A DNA stretch of 26,438 nt from a virus: positions 1 to 26,438 of the IMG/VR virus record IMGVR_UViG_3300020183_000395; one strand, written 5' to 3'. The notes below the pieces were generated by a model that worked only from the letters and a program-made list of their open reading frames with translations, did not search any database and was not told the DNA's origin. Position numbers and translations under genes: made by a program. Position 1 is the first letter of the stretch, and every line of letters starts with the position of its first letter. Positions 1 through 8,534 of this stretch are shown piece by piece.

Positions 1-510
1 CTCTTTCTTCTGTTGAACCAAGTTTTCCAGGAGTTAGAATTACTAATTGTGGTGGAATTTCGTGTCCCATCACAATATTTTTTTCAACCATATCTTGCAA
101 CATAATAAATCTATCATCACTATCTGACAATTGTATTGGGGTAAGTGAAGGTTCTTGTTCTTTACCCTCGCTGTAAGTTATTATAATTTTTCCTGCGTTT
201 CTTGCACCCTCATAATTTCGTTTGAAGTCGCGGTAATAGTCATCCATTTCTTCCACTGACGGAACACCTGTTGCAAAATTCAAAATAAAAGATGGGGCAA
301 AACCTTGTTTGACTTGATTTAGATGAAACTTACTTATTTCATAATCCAATTCAATCCAATTTAGTGAATTAGAATACTGTGGGATTGGGTATATGTCATC
401 TGCTTGTGGGTTTGGTTCAATATAATAAAATAATTGTTTTCCTTCACGGATGTCTTTATCAAACCTTCTAATCATTTTAGGGTGATAATCAGGTTTTTTT
501 ATTTCCTTCC
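1..510. repeat. Terminal repeat, left copy (pairs with 25929-26438)
   Basis: These 510 bases match the last 510 bases of the window base for base without any indel, apart from 12 substitutions at positions 113, 201, 260, 296, 311, 332-334, 377, 380, 383 and 386. Both copies lie inside the portal gene in the same frame. The repeat is what remains when a circular or circularly permuted genome is written as a linear contig. The mismatches imply that the two ends come from two slightly different phage variants. Confidence 0.95.
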
Positions 511-967
511 AATTTTTAGAATACCAAAAATGTGGATAATCTATTTCTTTTGTTTCAATACCTTTTCTAATTCTACTAAAAGGCATATAATGAATATCAA
601 AAGTGGAACCATCATTTGACCATATTACCTCAAAACAAAATCCACCAAATATTTCAAAATCAACATCACACTTTTTTAACACATCATCCAATTTGTTCTT
701 CTTTACAAATGCTTCCAACTCTGGTGTAATACACTTTTTAACCCCATATCCCGACGATAGACGAACTTTCTTGTTGATAATGGACTTATGGGTCGTTGAA
801 CCATAATGATTGTATAAATCAAGCAAATATTGGGGGTATAAATTGTTGTGTCCCCAATGAACAAAACCATCTTTTGCATCAAATTTATAAACAGGGGCAA
901 CATATTCTGCTCCAAAGTGCATGACTTTGAATAAATGTTTTGATGTTTTTTCTTCTTCTTTTTCCAT
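1..967 (-). CDS. Phage portal protein, N-terminal part (runs off the left edge)
   Basis: The portal forms the dodecameric ring at the capsid vertex through which DNA is packaged and ejected. The ATG at 967 follows an A/T-rich leader, 3 nt after the preceding gene stops. The frame is open to base 1 (322 codons) and continues without a break at the right end of the window; joined at the repeat it gives 448 aa, a normal portal length. Visible features are an acidic/lysine-rich start (MEKEEEKTSKH), a segment with a W-G-x-N-N-x-Y-P-x-Y pattern near residue 40 as in many Bacteroidota phage portals, and a GHEIPPQL segment in the C-terminal half, typical of the clip/stem region. It precedes the connector gene. 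It does not sit next to terL, as portals usually do. The family call rests on overall character rather than a catalytic motif. Confidence 0.85.
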   Translation of the reverse strand, partial: MEKEEEKTSKHLFKVMHFGAEYVAPVYKFDAKDGFVHWGHNNLYPQYLLDLYNHYGSTTHKSIINKKVRLSSGYGVKKCITPELEAFVKKNKLDDVLKKCDVDFEIFGGFCFEVIWSNDGSTFDIHYMPFSRIRKGIETKEIDYPHFWYSKNWKEIKKPDYHPKMIRRFDKDIREGKQLFYYIEPNPQADDIYPIPQYSNSLNWIELDYEISKFHLNQVKQGFAPSFILNFATGVPSVEEMDDYYRDFKRNYEGARNAGKIIITYSEGKEQEPSLTPIQLSDSDDRFIMLQDMVEKNIVMGHEIPPQLVILTPGKLGSTEER

Positions 968-970
968 ATT

Positions 971-1339
971 TTAATAAAATGTATATTCTGTTGTTGATGT
1001 ATTGTAGGTTGAACCCGTTGGTATAAGTGGAACATTACCAATAACCTTACACAATCCCGTTTCAACCACATCATTTATGGTAAGAGCACTTGTTGATAAG
1101 GTATTTCCTGTTGTTTGCCATACCTTATAATCATATGTTCCACCTGAAACTGCTATATTTACGGGGAAATAATTAAATCTTATGTTGTTTGTGGTTGTAT
1201 CCCCTGTTAAAAAAAACAAAAAATGGTTATGATTTTGGTTAGAAAATAAATCCATAATGTATGTCGCTCCTGATAGGGTTGTTTTTTCAAACAAAGTAAG
1301 GGGAACTAATGTCGTAGTATTTGCACTAATTGTAATCAT
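971..1339 (-). CDS. Small virion-associated protein of unknown role (122 aa)
   Basis: A 122-aa beta-rich protein with no catalytic motif, signal peptide or membrane segment. Its pattern (an N-terminal beta strand rich in T/L, a G-TYDYKVWQT stretch near residues 87-95, and a VETGLCKVIG segment near residues 111-120) resembles a family of short proteins seen between tail tube and portal genes in Bacteroidota phages and prophages, which I know only as structural or hypothetical. It follows a strong terminator that closes the tail-tube gene and lies 3 nt before the portal start, so it is probably co-transcribed with the portal from a promoter in the short gap at 1340-1385. A neck or tail-decoration role is possible but unproven. 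Confidence 0.7.
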   Translation of the reverse strand: MITISANTTTLVPLTLFEKTTLSGATYIMDLFSNQNHNHFLFFLTGDTTTNNIRFNYFPVNIAVSGGTYDYKVWQTTGNTLSTSALTINDVVETGLCKVIGNVPLIPTGSTYNTSTTEYTFY

Positions 1340-1385
1340 AAATGTTTTACATTAAATATACACGGATGGTTTTTGTTTATTAAAC

Positions 1386-1421
1386 AAAAAACCCCCCGAC
1401 TGCTACGACACAGGGGGGGGT
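1386..1421 (-). terminator. Intrinsic terminator after the tail-tube gene
   Basis: Read on the minus strand, an A plus a run of C (1421-1413) and a run of six G (1397-1392) form a GC-only stem around a 15-nt loop, followed directly by six T (1391-1386). It lies 50 nt past the stop of the 171-aa gene and 47 nt before the next start, so it separates the capsid/tail-tube transcript from the portal segment. Confidence 0.8.
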
Positions 1422-1471
1422 CAATAGGGTTAAAACAGAAAAAGGATAAATAAAAACCCTAATATCCTTTA

Positions 1472-1987
1472 TTATGGTGCTATAGGAAGGGAAGTTCCAA
1501 TCAATGCTCCATCAATCAAGTAAATTCCGTTTGCTGATTTCCAAGTGACTTCAAGGGTTGCACCATTCATATCACCTAATGCGATACCTAATGACATAAC
1601 ACCAGCGGTTGCTCTACCTGCACTTTCAACTCCGGCTGCGTAAAATGCACCTGCATTTGATTTTACAACAGCAAAAATTGGTGCTCTACCAAGAGCCACA
1701 ATTAAATTCCTTAAATCACAAGTTAATTCAATAAATTTTAATGACAAGATACTTTCATAAAATACTGTTCCGTTTTCTCTGGAAAATTGTCCATTTTGGT
1801 TAATTCCAGCATATTCAATATCTTGTTCTATTTCGTATAGGGTAATACCTGATGTTACACCCGTAATGATATTACAAGCGTCAAAAGTATAGGCTTGGTC
1901 GTAACTCCAAGTTCCAATCCATACTTTCTCAACTCCTCCTACGGTTGCACATCCTAATTCATACCCATCGTTGATTATACACGACAT
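1472..1987 (-). CDS. Probable major tail (tube) protein
   Basis: A 171-aa soluble protein rich in beta-branched and small residues, without signal or membrane segments. It begins MSCIINDGYELGC and contains a VEKVWIGTW segment at residues 20-28. Size and position directly downstream of the major capsid gene fit a tail-tube subunit, which polymerises around the tape measure. GC-rich hairpins flank the gene on both sides (2028-2051 and 1386-1421), as expected for a highly expressed structural mRNA. The leader before the ATG is A/T-only. It could instead be a capsid decoration protein; I see no motif that settles this. Confidence 0.6.
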   Translation of the reverse strand: MSCIINDGYELGCATVGGVEKVWIGTWSYDQAYTFDACNIITGVTSGITLYEIEQDIEYAGINQNGQFSRENGTVFYESILSLKFIELTCDLRNLIVALGRAPIFAVVKSNAGAFYAAGVESAGRATAGVMSLGIALGDMNGATLEVTWKSANGIYLIDGALIGTSLPIAP

Positions 1988-2027
1988 ATTTTATATTTTT
2001 TAATTTTGTTTATTTTATTCTTTATAA

Positions 2028-2051
2028 GGGGGGTGTATTTTGACACCCCCC
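2028..2051 (-). terminator. Perfect 9-bp GC-rich hairpin after the capsid gene
   Basis: GGGGGGTGT (2028-2036) and ACACCCCCC (2043-2051) form a perfect 9-bp stem with a 6-nt loop, 18 nt past the stop of the major capsid gene. On the minus strand the stem is followed by TTATAAAG rather than a clean T tract, so it may be a weak terminator or a 3'-end stabiliser that uncouples capsid from tail-tube mRNA levels. Confidence 0.6.
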
Positions 2052-2069
2052 GTGTTTCACAATATTAGA

Positions 2070-2999
2070 TTACAATTTGAAATAAACTACATAATCAGGG
2101 AAAGCGAACATAACCCCTTGCTTCCACTTACTTCTAAATCTTACTTCGTCAAAGTCATAAGAATAAAAGATTTGGAATTCTTCTGCGTCTGATAGTAAGT
2201 CAGTTCCGAAGTAGAAATTGGATGCTGATGATAAGAACATTTTGTTTGTTCCGTTCAATCCACGAACCGCAACCGCTTTAATATTGGTGCCAGGTATCAT
2301 TTGTGAATAATCTTCACCTTGATTTTCAGCCCCAGTATAGTGGAATAGGTTTGCGTTTCTAAGTGCTAAACTATACAATCTGTAAGTATCATAACCCATA
2401 AACAAAAGTAAGTCATCTTGACCCCAAATGTTTGTAGGAACTACTGATGTGATGTCATCAACAACAGAAACAATGTTTGATGATGTTAAAGCAGTTACAC
2501 CTTGAACATTACCATTAACAACAGAACCTGAAAAATTCACATCTGCCAATACGATAAATCCATCACATAAAGCCAAGTTACCAACACCCGAAGCAACATC
2601 TCCTTTCCAAATTAAATCATCAATAAGTGCTGAAATTTGGTCGGCTTTTTCAGATGAATAAACTTCTTCAAAAGGGATTTGTTCGTTATATGAACCTGGA
2701 CGCATCAATTTTTGTGTGTAGTAGTTTTCAAGCGTGTTCAAACAGATACTTTCGTTTATTTTTAAAGGACACACAGACAAATCTTGTTGTGTCAAGATTG
2801 TTGTGCCCGCATCGTTCCAACCACAAGCGTTTGCTTGTGCAACAAGGTTAGAATTGATAATGTTAATTGTTGCTACACTTTTGATATCAGGTTGAACTGT
2901 GATATATCTTAAAGTTCTTCCACCCAAAATCATTTTTTTAATTAAAGCCATTTTGTTTTCATCAACATATTGGCTCAAACCTGCGACATTTAATGACAT
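2070..2999 (-). CDS. Major capsid protein
   Basis: A 309-aa protein placed after the protease and scaffold genes, the classic position of an HK97-fold capsid subunit. The C-terminal third carries the layout typical of HK97-like capsid proteins of Gram-negative phages: an IPGTNIKAVAVRGL strand near residues 228-241, then a segment reading the assembled protein's surface loop (FYFGTDLL), then an aromatic FDEVRFRSKWKQG stretch ending in a short beta strand at the C terminus. The N terminus is short, so a separate scaffold (next gene upstream) is expected. The start follows an A/T-rich leader 32 nt after the scaffold gene. The assignment rests on context and C-terminal pattern, not on a sequence search. 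Confidence 0.8.
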   Translation of the reverse strand: MSLNVAGLSQYVDENKMALIKKMILGGRTLRYITVQPDIKSVATINIINSNLVAQANACGWNDAGTTILTQQDLSVCPLKINESICLNTLENYYTQKLMRPGSYNEQIPFEEVYSSEKADQISALIDDLIWKGDVASGVGNLALCDGFIVLADVNFSGSVVNGNVQGVTALTSSNIVSVVDDITSVVPTNIWGQDDLLLFMGYDTYRLYSLALRNANLFHYTGAENQGEDYSQMIPGTNIKAVAVRGLNGTNKMFLSSASNFYFGTDLLSDAEEFQIFYSYDFDEVRFRSKWKQGVMFAFPDYVVYFKL

Positions 3000-3031
3000 A
3001 GTTTAATGTTTTTTATTTTTTGTTTATTTTT

Positions 3032-3790
3032 TTATCTTGCGAAAAATTTAATTTTTTCATCTCTTTCTAATGTAGAAAATTTTGGTGAATGTTTTGTAGG
3101 TTCTACTGATGGTGCTTTAGAAAAAGCGTTGAAGTTATTTTTCATTTCAGTATTTTCTTTTTTGATTTTTGAAACTTCCATTTTTAACTTTTTCATTTCT
3201 TCAACCAATTTACCAAATGCATCATACATTTCTCTTAAGTTTTCTTCTGTGTTTTTCTTTGTATCAGGAGTTTCAATTTCGTTGATTAGTCCTTGAGCAT
3301 CAACATAGATTACTCTACCATCTGCCAAGTTGTGTTGTCCTTCTGGTGCATTTACATATTTACCCTCAACTTCAACCTCAACTTTTGCTCCAACTTCTAA
3401 TTTACCACCAATTACTCTAACTTTTGTTCCATCTTGTAGAGTTGTGTCTAAATCCGTCATTCTTTCTCTTTTATTCATTTTATCTTTGTAGTCCGTCATC
3501 TCTTCATCCGTTCCATTTTCATCTTCATCTTCTTCTTCCATACTTGTTGCTTCTTCTATTTCTGTAACAACACCTTTAACAACTGAAATAACCAAACCAT
3601 CTTTCAATACATAATCCCCATCTTCAATATCCACTTCACCTTCTGCGGTGATTTCTTTAACTTTAGCACCAACTTCAAGTGCATCACCATAACAACGAAT
3701 TATTTTACCATCTTCGGTAGCGTAATCGCCAGCAAACATTTCAACTGCAAATAATTCTTTAATTTTATTTAAAATTCCTTTCTTATTCAT
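3032..3790 (-). CDS. Probable capsid scaffolding protein with a duplicated beta-motif
   Basis: A 252-aa acidic protein directly between protease and capsid genes. Residues about 22-80 and 114-173 are two copies of one motif (DG-x-x-I/V-R-x-x-G-x-x-LEVGAKV ... L-x-DG-x-V-I-x-V ... G-x-x-x-EIE), separated by a highly acidic linker (residues 84-100). Residues about 178-222 form a charged coiled coil (EENLREMYDAFGKLVEEMKK region), followed by a basic tail ending KFFAR. Coiled coil plus a basic C terminus that could contact the capsid fit an assembly scaffold degraded by the neighbouring protease. The repeated domain looks like a small beta-barrel module; its function is not known to me. Confidence 0.65.
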   Translation of the reverse strand: MNKKGILNKIKELFAVEMFAGDYATEDGKIIRCYGDALEVGAKVKEITAEGEVDIEDGDYVLKDGLVISVVKGVVTEIEEATSMEEEDEDENGTDEEMTDYKDKMNKRERMTDLDTTLQDGTKVRVIGGKLEVGAKVEVEVEGKYVNAPEGQHNLADGRVIYVDAQGLINEIETPDTKKNTEENLREMYDAFGKLVEEMKKLKMEVSKIKKENTEMKNNFNAFSKAPSVEPTKHSPKFSTLERDEKIKFFAR

Positions 3791-3837
3791 AATTTTTTTT
3801 TGTTAAATATAGTTTATTTTATTGTGTTTAATGTCTT

Positions 3838-4335
3838 TTATTTACCTAACCTATCCTTATAGTCCATAGAGGTTTTAAAAATCGTTTTAAACCCCCTTAC
3901 AAACTTAATTACCTTATCTGTAATACCTTCACCTTTTACCCATTTTACCTTTTCATCTATACTTGTATATTCAATCCACACAAAAAATGCCGTCCAAAAT
4001 CTTGTGAATGCAAAATCAAACCATAAATAGTTTCTTGTAATTTCATTAATTATAAATTTGTCAATCAAAAATGAAAATAATATGATTGATAAATAGATAA
4101 TTAACTTGGTGCATAGTCCCCGTCTTGTAATACCACTAGAAATAACTTTTCCTGTTTTTTTAGCATACCACCTTCCCACAAATGTATCAAAAATAACAGC
4201 AATTGTTATAATCAACATCAAGGGAAATAGGGGTGTCATAAACATCAAAAACCCCATCCAAAAATTATTTAGTAATGTCTTCATTTTTTTTGTGTTTTTC
4301 TTTTCTTGTGTATTTTTTTTTATTGACATATACAT
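3838..4335 (-). CDS. Holin-like membrane protein (phage_holin_4 type)
   Basis: A 165-aa protein with a Lys-rich N terminus and at least two or three hydrophobic segments (about residues 25-52, 77-95 and 106-122). The first is followed by D-T-F-x-G-R-W-x-A-K-K-x-G-K and an SSGITRRGL segment, which matches the layout of phage_holin_4-type holins (D-x-x-x-G-x-x-x-A-x-K, then S-x-x-x-x-x-G). Holins permeabilise the inner membrane at lysis. The listed start is the first ATG; the ATG at 4284 (148 aa) has a longer A-only leader like its neighbours and may be the true start. It is inserted between protease and scaffold genes, far from the lysin candidate at 19.6-20.1 kb. Confidence 0.65.
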   Translation of the reverse strand: MYMSIKKNTQEKKNTKKMKTLLNNFWMGFLMFMTPLFPLMLIITIAVIFDTFVGRWYAKKTGKVISSGITRRGLCTKLIIYLSIILFSFLIDKFIINEITRNYLWFDFAFTRFWTAFFVWIEYTSIDEKVKWVKGEGITDKVIKFVRGFKTIFKTSMDYKDRLGK

Positions 4336-4383
4336 TAGGACGGGTTGCCATCCTTATTTCTTCATATGTAACTTGAATTGTTT

Positions 4384-5325
4384 TCACAACCCCAATAGTT
4401 TTTTAACATGCAAGGTTATGTCTTCGTCAGGTAGATTTGAAAATACAAGATTTTTAACTGATGAAAATAGTTTTTCTACCATAAGGTTTTCATATTGTTC
4501 GTCAAAAAATCCTTCCAAACTAAACCCTGTAAATCCATTATTTTTTATTTCCTTCCAATATTCTTTATCTTCAATATAAAATGACGCCATCCAACTACCT
4601 TTTGGTATATCGGGGTATAATTTACTCTCGGCTCTGTCCCCAACAATAAAACTTTCAATCATATAAACACCATCAGCTACTCTTTTAGGGTCGTGTTCTT
4701 CATTTACCTTATGTATTTTGTTTTCTTTAAAATACTTTTTCATCATTTTTAAGATGGTTTCTTCAGTAAATTTTACAAAGTATTTACCTATTGTGGGGTT
4801 ATATCTTAAAATCTTGGTTTCTGCTAACATAACAGGAGCGGTAATAATTCGTTTTTCTTCATTCAAACTGAACTCCATACTTGACATATTGTTATTCCAC
4901 ATATTGCGATTAGCCCATTCCATCTTTCTCAAAGCCCAATCAATACCTTCATCACCACCCCATGCGTCCCACATCAATCCACCACACCCTTCATCATAGG
5001 GAACATCCTTATTTTTTTGATGTCTTTTAAATGATGCCATGCGACCGATGGTTTCTAATGAAATATTTTCTTTATTACACAACTGATTGGCTCTTTTCCA
5101 CCCAACGGGGGTTCCACAATCTACTTTTTCCTTATCCCTGTATTTGATTGCTCTACAAGCGTTTTCACTTGCGGCTTTTGGATAATCTTTGAATGTATCA
5201 TTTAACACACTAAACATAGTCCATTCTAATTTAGTGGCGGGTTCTGATACAAATGAAATAGCATCAACGCCCGATTTCATATCATTTTCATCTATTTCTA
5301 AATAAAAAACTGGTAAATCTTCCAT
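4384..5325 (-). CDS. XkdF-type prohead serine protease with an extra N-terminal domain
   Basis: A 313-aa capsid maturation protease of the XkdF family. The N-terminal strand (FYLEIDENDMKSGVDAISFV) and the C-terminal block from residue 157 onward follow the family: ITAPVMLAETKILR, an EEHD motif with the likely catalytic His211, an IESFIVGD segment, a PKGSWMASFYI segment and a GFSLEGFF motif with the likely catalytic Ser269. Between them, at about residues 45-138, lies an extra domain with A-x-x-N-A-x-x-A-I, CGTPVGWKRA, a T-I-x-R-M-x-S-F-x-R-H segment and GLMWDAWGGD. That module recurs in phage head proteins but its function is unknown to me. The gene lies upstream of the scaffold and capsid genes it would process. 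Confidence 0.85.
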   Translation of the reverse strand: MEDLPVFYLEIDENDMKSGVDAISFVSEPATKLEWTMFSVLNDTFKDYPKAASENACRAIKYRDKEKVDCGTPVGWKRANQLCNKENISLETIGRMASFKRHQKNKDVPYDEGCGGLMWDAWGGDEGIDWALRKMEWANRNMWNNNMSSMEFSLNEEKRIITAPVMLAETKILRYNPTIGKYFVKFTEETILKMMKKYFKENKIHKVNEEHDPKRVADGVYMIESFIVGDRAESKLYPDIPKGSWMASFYIEDKEYWKEIKNNGFTGFSLEGFFDEQYENLMVEKLFSSVKNLVFSNLPDEDITLHVKKLLGL

Positions 5326-5359
5326 AATGGTAAATATATTATTTTATTTTAGTTGAATG

Positions 5360-7936
5360 TTAGAATTCTGCACTTTGTTTAATTCTATTTACCCTTTTTT
5401 GTGTATCTGATATTTCTGTTTCTACAACATAAGCACGGACAGGTTGAGGTTTGTTTTCATTAAACACATTCCCTGATGAAACATTGGGGTCTTGTGCAAA
5501 GGATGGGAGTAAGTTTTGACCCCCACCTGCTCTATTTATTAAATCTAATGTCTGTGGAAACATAGATGTTGAACGGGCATTTATCACCGCTTCACCAGGA
5601 GCCAACATCGCAGGGACACTATCTACATCGGGAGAGCCATTACCAGGAACAATACCCCCACGAGCCGCTGTAAAGTTCTGTGAAGCAATTGTTCCAATTT
5701 GAACTGCTGATGCAATACCTGCCATACCTGCTAAAATAAGGGAAAGGGGGAATGGGGCGCTTGCAAGAGCGTTCAATACTGCTAAGGCTCCCGCTTGAAT
5801 TGCGTTTGCTATATTTAACGCCTTTTGTCTTCTAAATGACTGAACTTGTAATTTCTTTGTTTCGGTCTCTTGTTTAATTTTATCTTGTTTAACCAACGCA
5901 TCATATTCTGCTTGGGTGATTTGTCTATTTTCAAGTTGGGATTTTAACATTTCTTCTTCAACTCTACCCTCTTCCATAATTTGATTTACTCTACTTGCAG
6001 TCCTTTGGTTTTGTGCTTCATTGATTGCACTTACAATTGCCATAGTGGCATCACCCCACATTTGAACTTCTTGGGCTATTTTTTTAAATTTTTCTTGTTG
6101 TTTCTTAAATTCTTCCTCCGCTTTCTTCTTATCAATTTCTTTTAGTTTATCATTATATTTTTGTTGAGCTAAAAGTGATAATTTATCATATTCTTCTTGG
6201 TTGATTTTCTTTTCTTCTAATAGAACTTTGTAGGCGTCTAAATCATCTTGATATGCGTTTTCTGCTAATTTGATTTGTTTTGCAAACCCCTCTGCCATCA
6301 ACTCGGTTTCTTTATCCCTCAACGCCTTTTTTTGTGCCAATAATTCTTCATTTGACTTTTTATCAATTTCAAGTAAGGCATTATCAAGTTCAATTTTCTT
6401 GTTTGATAAAATTTCTTTTTCTTGTTCGGTTAAAGTGTTTATAGAATTTAACCTTAATTGAGCCAATTTTTCGTTATAATCCTTTTCACTAATTTGTCGG
6501 GATATAAATTGTTCGTCTAATGCCTTTTTTTCATCGTCAATTCTTTTTTCCAAGAAGTCCTCCACATATTCTTTATTTGCCTGAATTAAAACTTCTTTTT
6601 GTTTTTGTTTTTCATCAGTCATAATTGCAATTCGTGACTTGGCTTGTTCTCTTTCTTTTGCTAAATTATCAGTAAAATCTTTATCCATTTGGGCTACCAA
6701 ATCTTGTCTTCTTTTTTCTTCTTCCTTGTTTGCTTCCTCTTGTATTTTTTTCTTATCTTCTGCGGACTTTTTAGCGGCAGCATTTCTATTGTCAGCTGCG
6801 GTTTTATCAATCGCCTTCAAATCAAGTTCGGCTTGGGCTAATTTTTCTTTTAGAGCCGATTGGGTTTTTTCCAATTCTTTAATTGTCTCCTCTCCTTTTG
6901 CTGCCACTTCATCGGGGTCAAATACTTGTTTGGCAATCCAAGATGTCATATCTTCTCTTAAACTTGTTGATTTTTCAATAACCCCAAGGTATTCTAATGC
7001 TTTTGTGATTTCATCAATCGTTCCTAAAATTAGTTGGATTGGTGCAGTTAAAAACATAATAAAACCTTCTAAAATTGCTTTGTTTCGTCTTGACGCTTCA
7101 ATCTGACTTTTTAATGTTTTCTTTTCATTCTCCAATTGCACATCCCCTTTTTGAATTTCTTGTTTGTATGATTTGATTTTCAAAAGTAAGATTTCTCTTT
7201 CACTTTTTCCTGCAAGTTTTAATTGGGCAACACTACCTTCAAGTGCTTCGGTTCTTTCGTGTGCTGCTTCAACATCCTTTTTTGATAATTCATTTAACTT
7301 TTTTTGTTCTGCTGATACACCACTAATCGCTCCTTTGATGTCATCCCAATATGCAACAAGGGCCCCAACAGCAATAAGTAATACCCCTATACCTGTGGCG
7401 GCAATACCTGTCTTTACACCTTGTAATGCTGCCTTGGCACTTTTACCAAAAGCATTAAATGAAGATTTCATATTGTCAATTTCATCACCCATACTTCCAA
7501 GTGCTGTAATGGATTGGGTAAATGCCATTGCCGCTTGTAGTTTCATCATCATTTTTTGGGTGTCTTCACTTTCAGACCCAAATAATGCCATACTAGAAGT
7601 GACTGCTTGGAACCCATTAGCCCCAATTTTAAGTGCAGAACCTAAACCTTTACCCAAGTTTTCTACGGGGGAACCAGCGGTTGCTTGAATTTGTGCTGCA
7701 ACATCCCCCATTGTATCTTTTAATTCACCCGCTCTTCTATTTAATGCTTGATATTTTGCCGATGAGGTGTCCCCTGCCGCTGCCAATTGTTGCATTTGCA
7801 TGGTAACCTCCTTCAATTGTTTTCTCAGAGGTATTGCACTCTCGTTTGCTTTTTGGATGTCGTCAGATATTTGTCCTACGGTTTCTTTGGAGTTCCCTGC
7901 ATTTACATTTATATTTACTTGTGCGGTAGTAGCCAT
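5360..7936 (-). CDS. Tail tape measure protein
   Basis: An 858-aa tail-length ruler. Residues 1-90 are helical with heptad-like repeats; a hydrophobic segment lies at about 175-196 (TGIGVLLIAVGALVAYW); residues about 210-640 are long K/E-rich coiled coils; a second hydrophobic block lies at about 717-757; then comes the glycine-rich G-I-V-P-G ... DSVPAMLAPGEAVI motif diagnostic of tape measure C termini in Gram-negative siphophages. By the usual 0.15 nm per residue rule the tail would be around 130 nm. It follows the distal tail genes instead of preceding them, which is unusual. The start MATTAQVNIN has an A/T leader and 11 nt separate it from the gene upstream. Confidence 0.95.
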   Translation of the reverse strand: MATTAQVNINVNAGNSKETVGQISDDIQKANESAIPLRKQLKEVTMQMQQLAAAGDTSSAKYQALNRRAGELKDTMGDVAAQIQATAGSPVENLGKGLGSALKIGANGFQAVTSSMALFGSESEDTQKMMMKLQAAMAFTQSITALGSMGDEIDNMKSSFNAFGKSAKAALQGVKTGIAATGIGVLLIAVGALVAYWDDIKGAISGVSAEQKKLNELSKKDVEAAHERTEALEGSVAQLKLAGKSEREILLLKIKSYKQEIQKGDVQLENEKKTLKSQIEASRRNKAILEGFIMFLTAPIQLILGTIDEITKALEYLGVIEKSTSLREDMTSWIAKQVFDPDEVAAKGEETIKELEKTQSALKEKLAQAELDLKAIDKTAADNRNAAAKKSAEDKKKIQEEANKEEEKRRQDLVAQMDKDFTDNLAKEREQAKSRIAIMTDEKQKQKEVLIQANKEYVEDFLEKRIDDEKKALDEQFISRQISEKDYNEKLAQLRLNSINTLTEQEKEILSNKKIELDNALLEIDKKSNEELLAQKKALRDKETELMAEGFAKQIKLAENAYQDDLDAYKVLLEEKKINQEEYDKLSLLAQQKYNDKLKEIDKKKAEEEFKKQQEKFKKIAQEVQMWGDATMAIVSAINEAQNQRTASRVNQIMEEGRVEEEMLKSQLENRQITQAEYDALVKQDKIKQETETKKLQVQSFRRQKALNIANAIQAGALAVLNALASAPFPLSLILAGMAGIASAVQIGTIASQNFTAARGGIVPGNGSPDVDSVPAMLAPGEAVINARSTSMFPQTLDLINRAGGGQNLLPSFAQDPNVSSGNVFNENKPQPVRAYVVETEISDTQKRVNRIKQSAEF

Positions 7937-7947
7937 ATCAATTTATA

Positions 7948-8520
7948 TTATTTTTCTTTATTTTTGGGATGTCCCTTTGGTAATAAATCATTATCACCAA
8001 CATATTTTTTGTTTTGGGGTCGTCCTTCTTTAACCAAGTAAAGAAATGCATTAACTCTTGCTTGTGCCCATTGTCCTGCGGATTTAACAACAGGTGAATG
8101 GGACACATTATATGCCCCAATACCTCTTTGATAAACCGACTTTAACATACCAAGATTAACCCCATAACCAAGTTTATCTTTATATTTTTCATTAAAATCA
8201 TCTGACTTTTTTTTCAAACTTTCTTCCACTTCTTTTGTAACCTTTGCTCCCCTTGTTGAAGATGCTTTACCTTTTGCGGTTCCTACCCCTTTTGGATTTG
8301 GATTTGGTGTATCTGACTTGGGGGCTTTTTTTGATTTGGTTATACCACCCCTTTCACCTACTTTTGCAAAATAATCACCTGTGGCAATTCCTTGAATGAT
8401 TGCTGATTTTTTTGCGTTTCTTCTTTCACCTTCATTATCGGGGTTATAGGTATAACATTTACCTTCATCACCCCATTTATAACCTGGCTTTTTATTTTCT
8501 TCACAACTTTTTATTGGCAT
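7948..8520 (-). CDS. DUF5824-like phage protein
   Basis: A 190-aa two-part protein. Residues 1-46 carry the motif C-x4-K-P-G-Y-K-W-G-D-x-G-K-C-Y-T-Y followed by a basic helix (RRNAKKSAIIQGIA), seen in many phage structural-region proteins. A low-complexity K/P/S linker (about 62-95) joins this to a C-terminal domain (about 115-186) with S-V-Y-x-R-G-x-G-A-Y ... S-P ... W-A-x-A-R-V-N-A-F-L-Y ... D-N-D-L-L-P-x-G-H-P, which I recognise as the DUF5824 pattern found in Bacteroidota phages and large viruses. The biochemical role is unknown. The position between a fibre gene and the tape measure gene suggests a virion-associated or assembly function. Confidence 0.7.
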   Translation of the reverse strand: MPIKSCEENKKPGYKWGDEGKCYTYNPDNEGERRNAKKSAIIQGIATGDYFAKVGERGGITKSKKAPKSDTPNPNPKGVGTAKGKASSTRGAKVTKEVEESLKKKSDDFNEKYKDKLGYGVNLGMLKSVYQRGIGAYNVSHSPVVKSAGQWAQARVNAFLYLVKEGRPQNKKYVGDNDLLPKGHPKNKEK

Positions 8521-8534
8521 AATCTATATTTTTT

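Noticed and set aside
1-510. Direct terminal repeats of a linear phage genome with fixed ends
   Set aside because: Fixed terminal repeats should be identical, and these lie inside a portal gene that would be broken at both ends; circular permutation with strain variation explains both facts.
703-1074. A 123-codon minus-strand open frame overlapping the portal start and the 122-aa gene
   Set aside because: It is a shadow in another frame; the portal frame from 967 joins across the repeat and has clear portal character.
6639-7688. Long plus-strand open frames opposite the tape measure gene
   Set aside because: They are antisense shadows with Ser/Ala/Leu-rich low-information translations caused by the K/E-rich coiled coil on the other strand.
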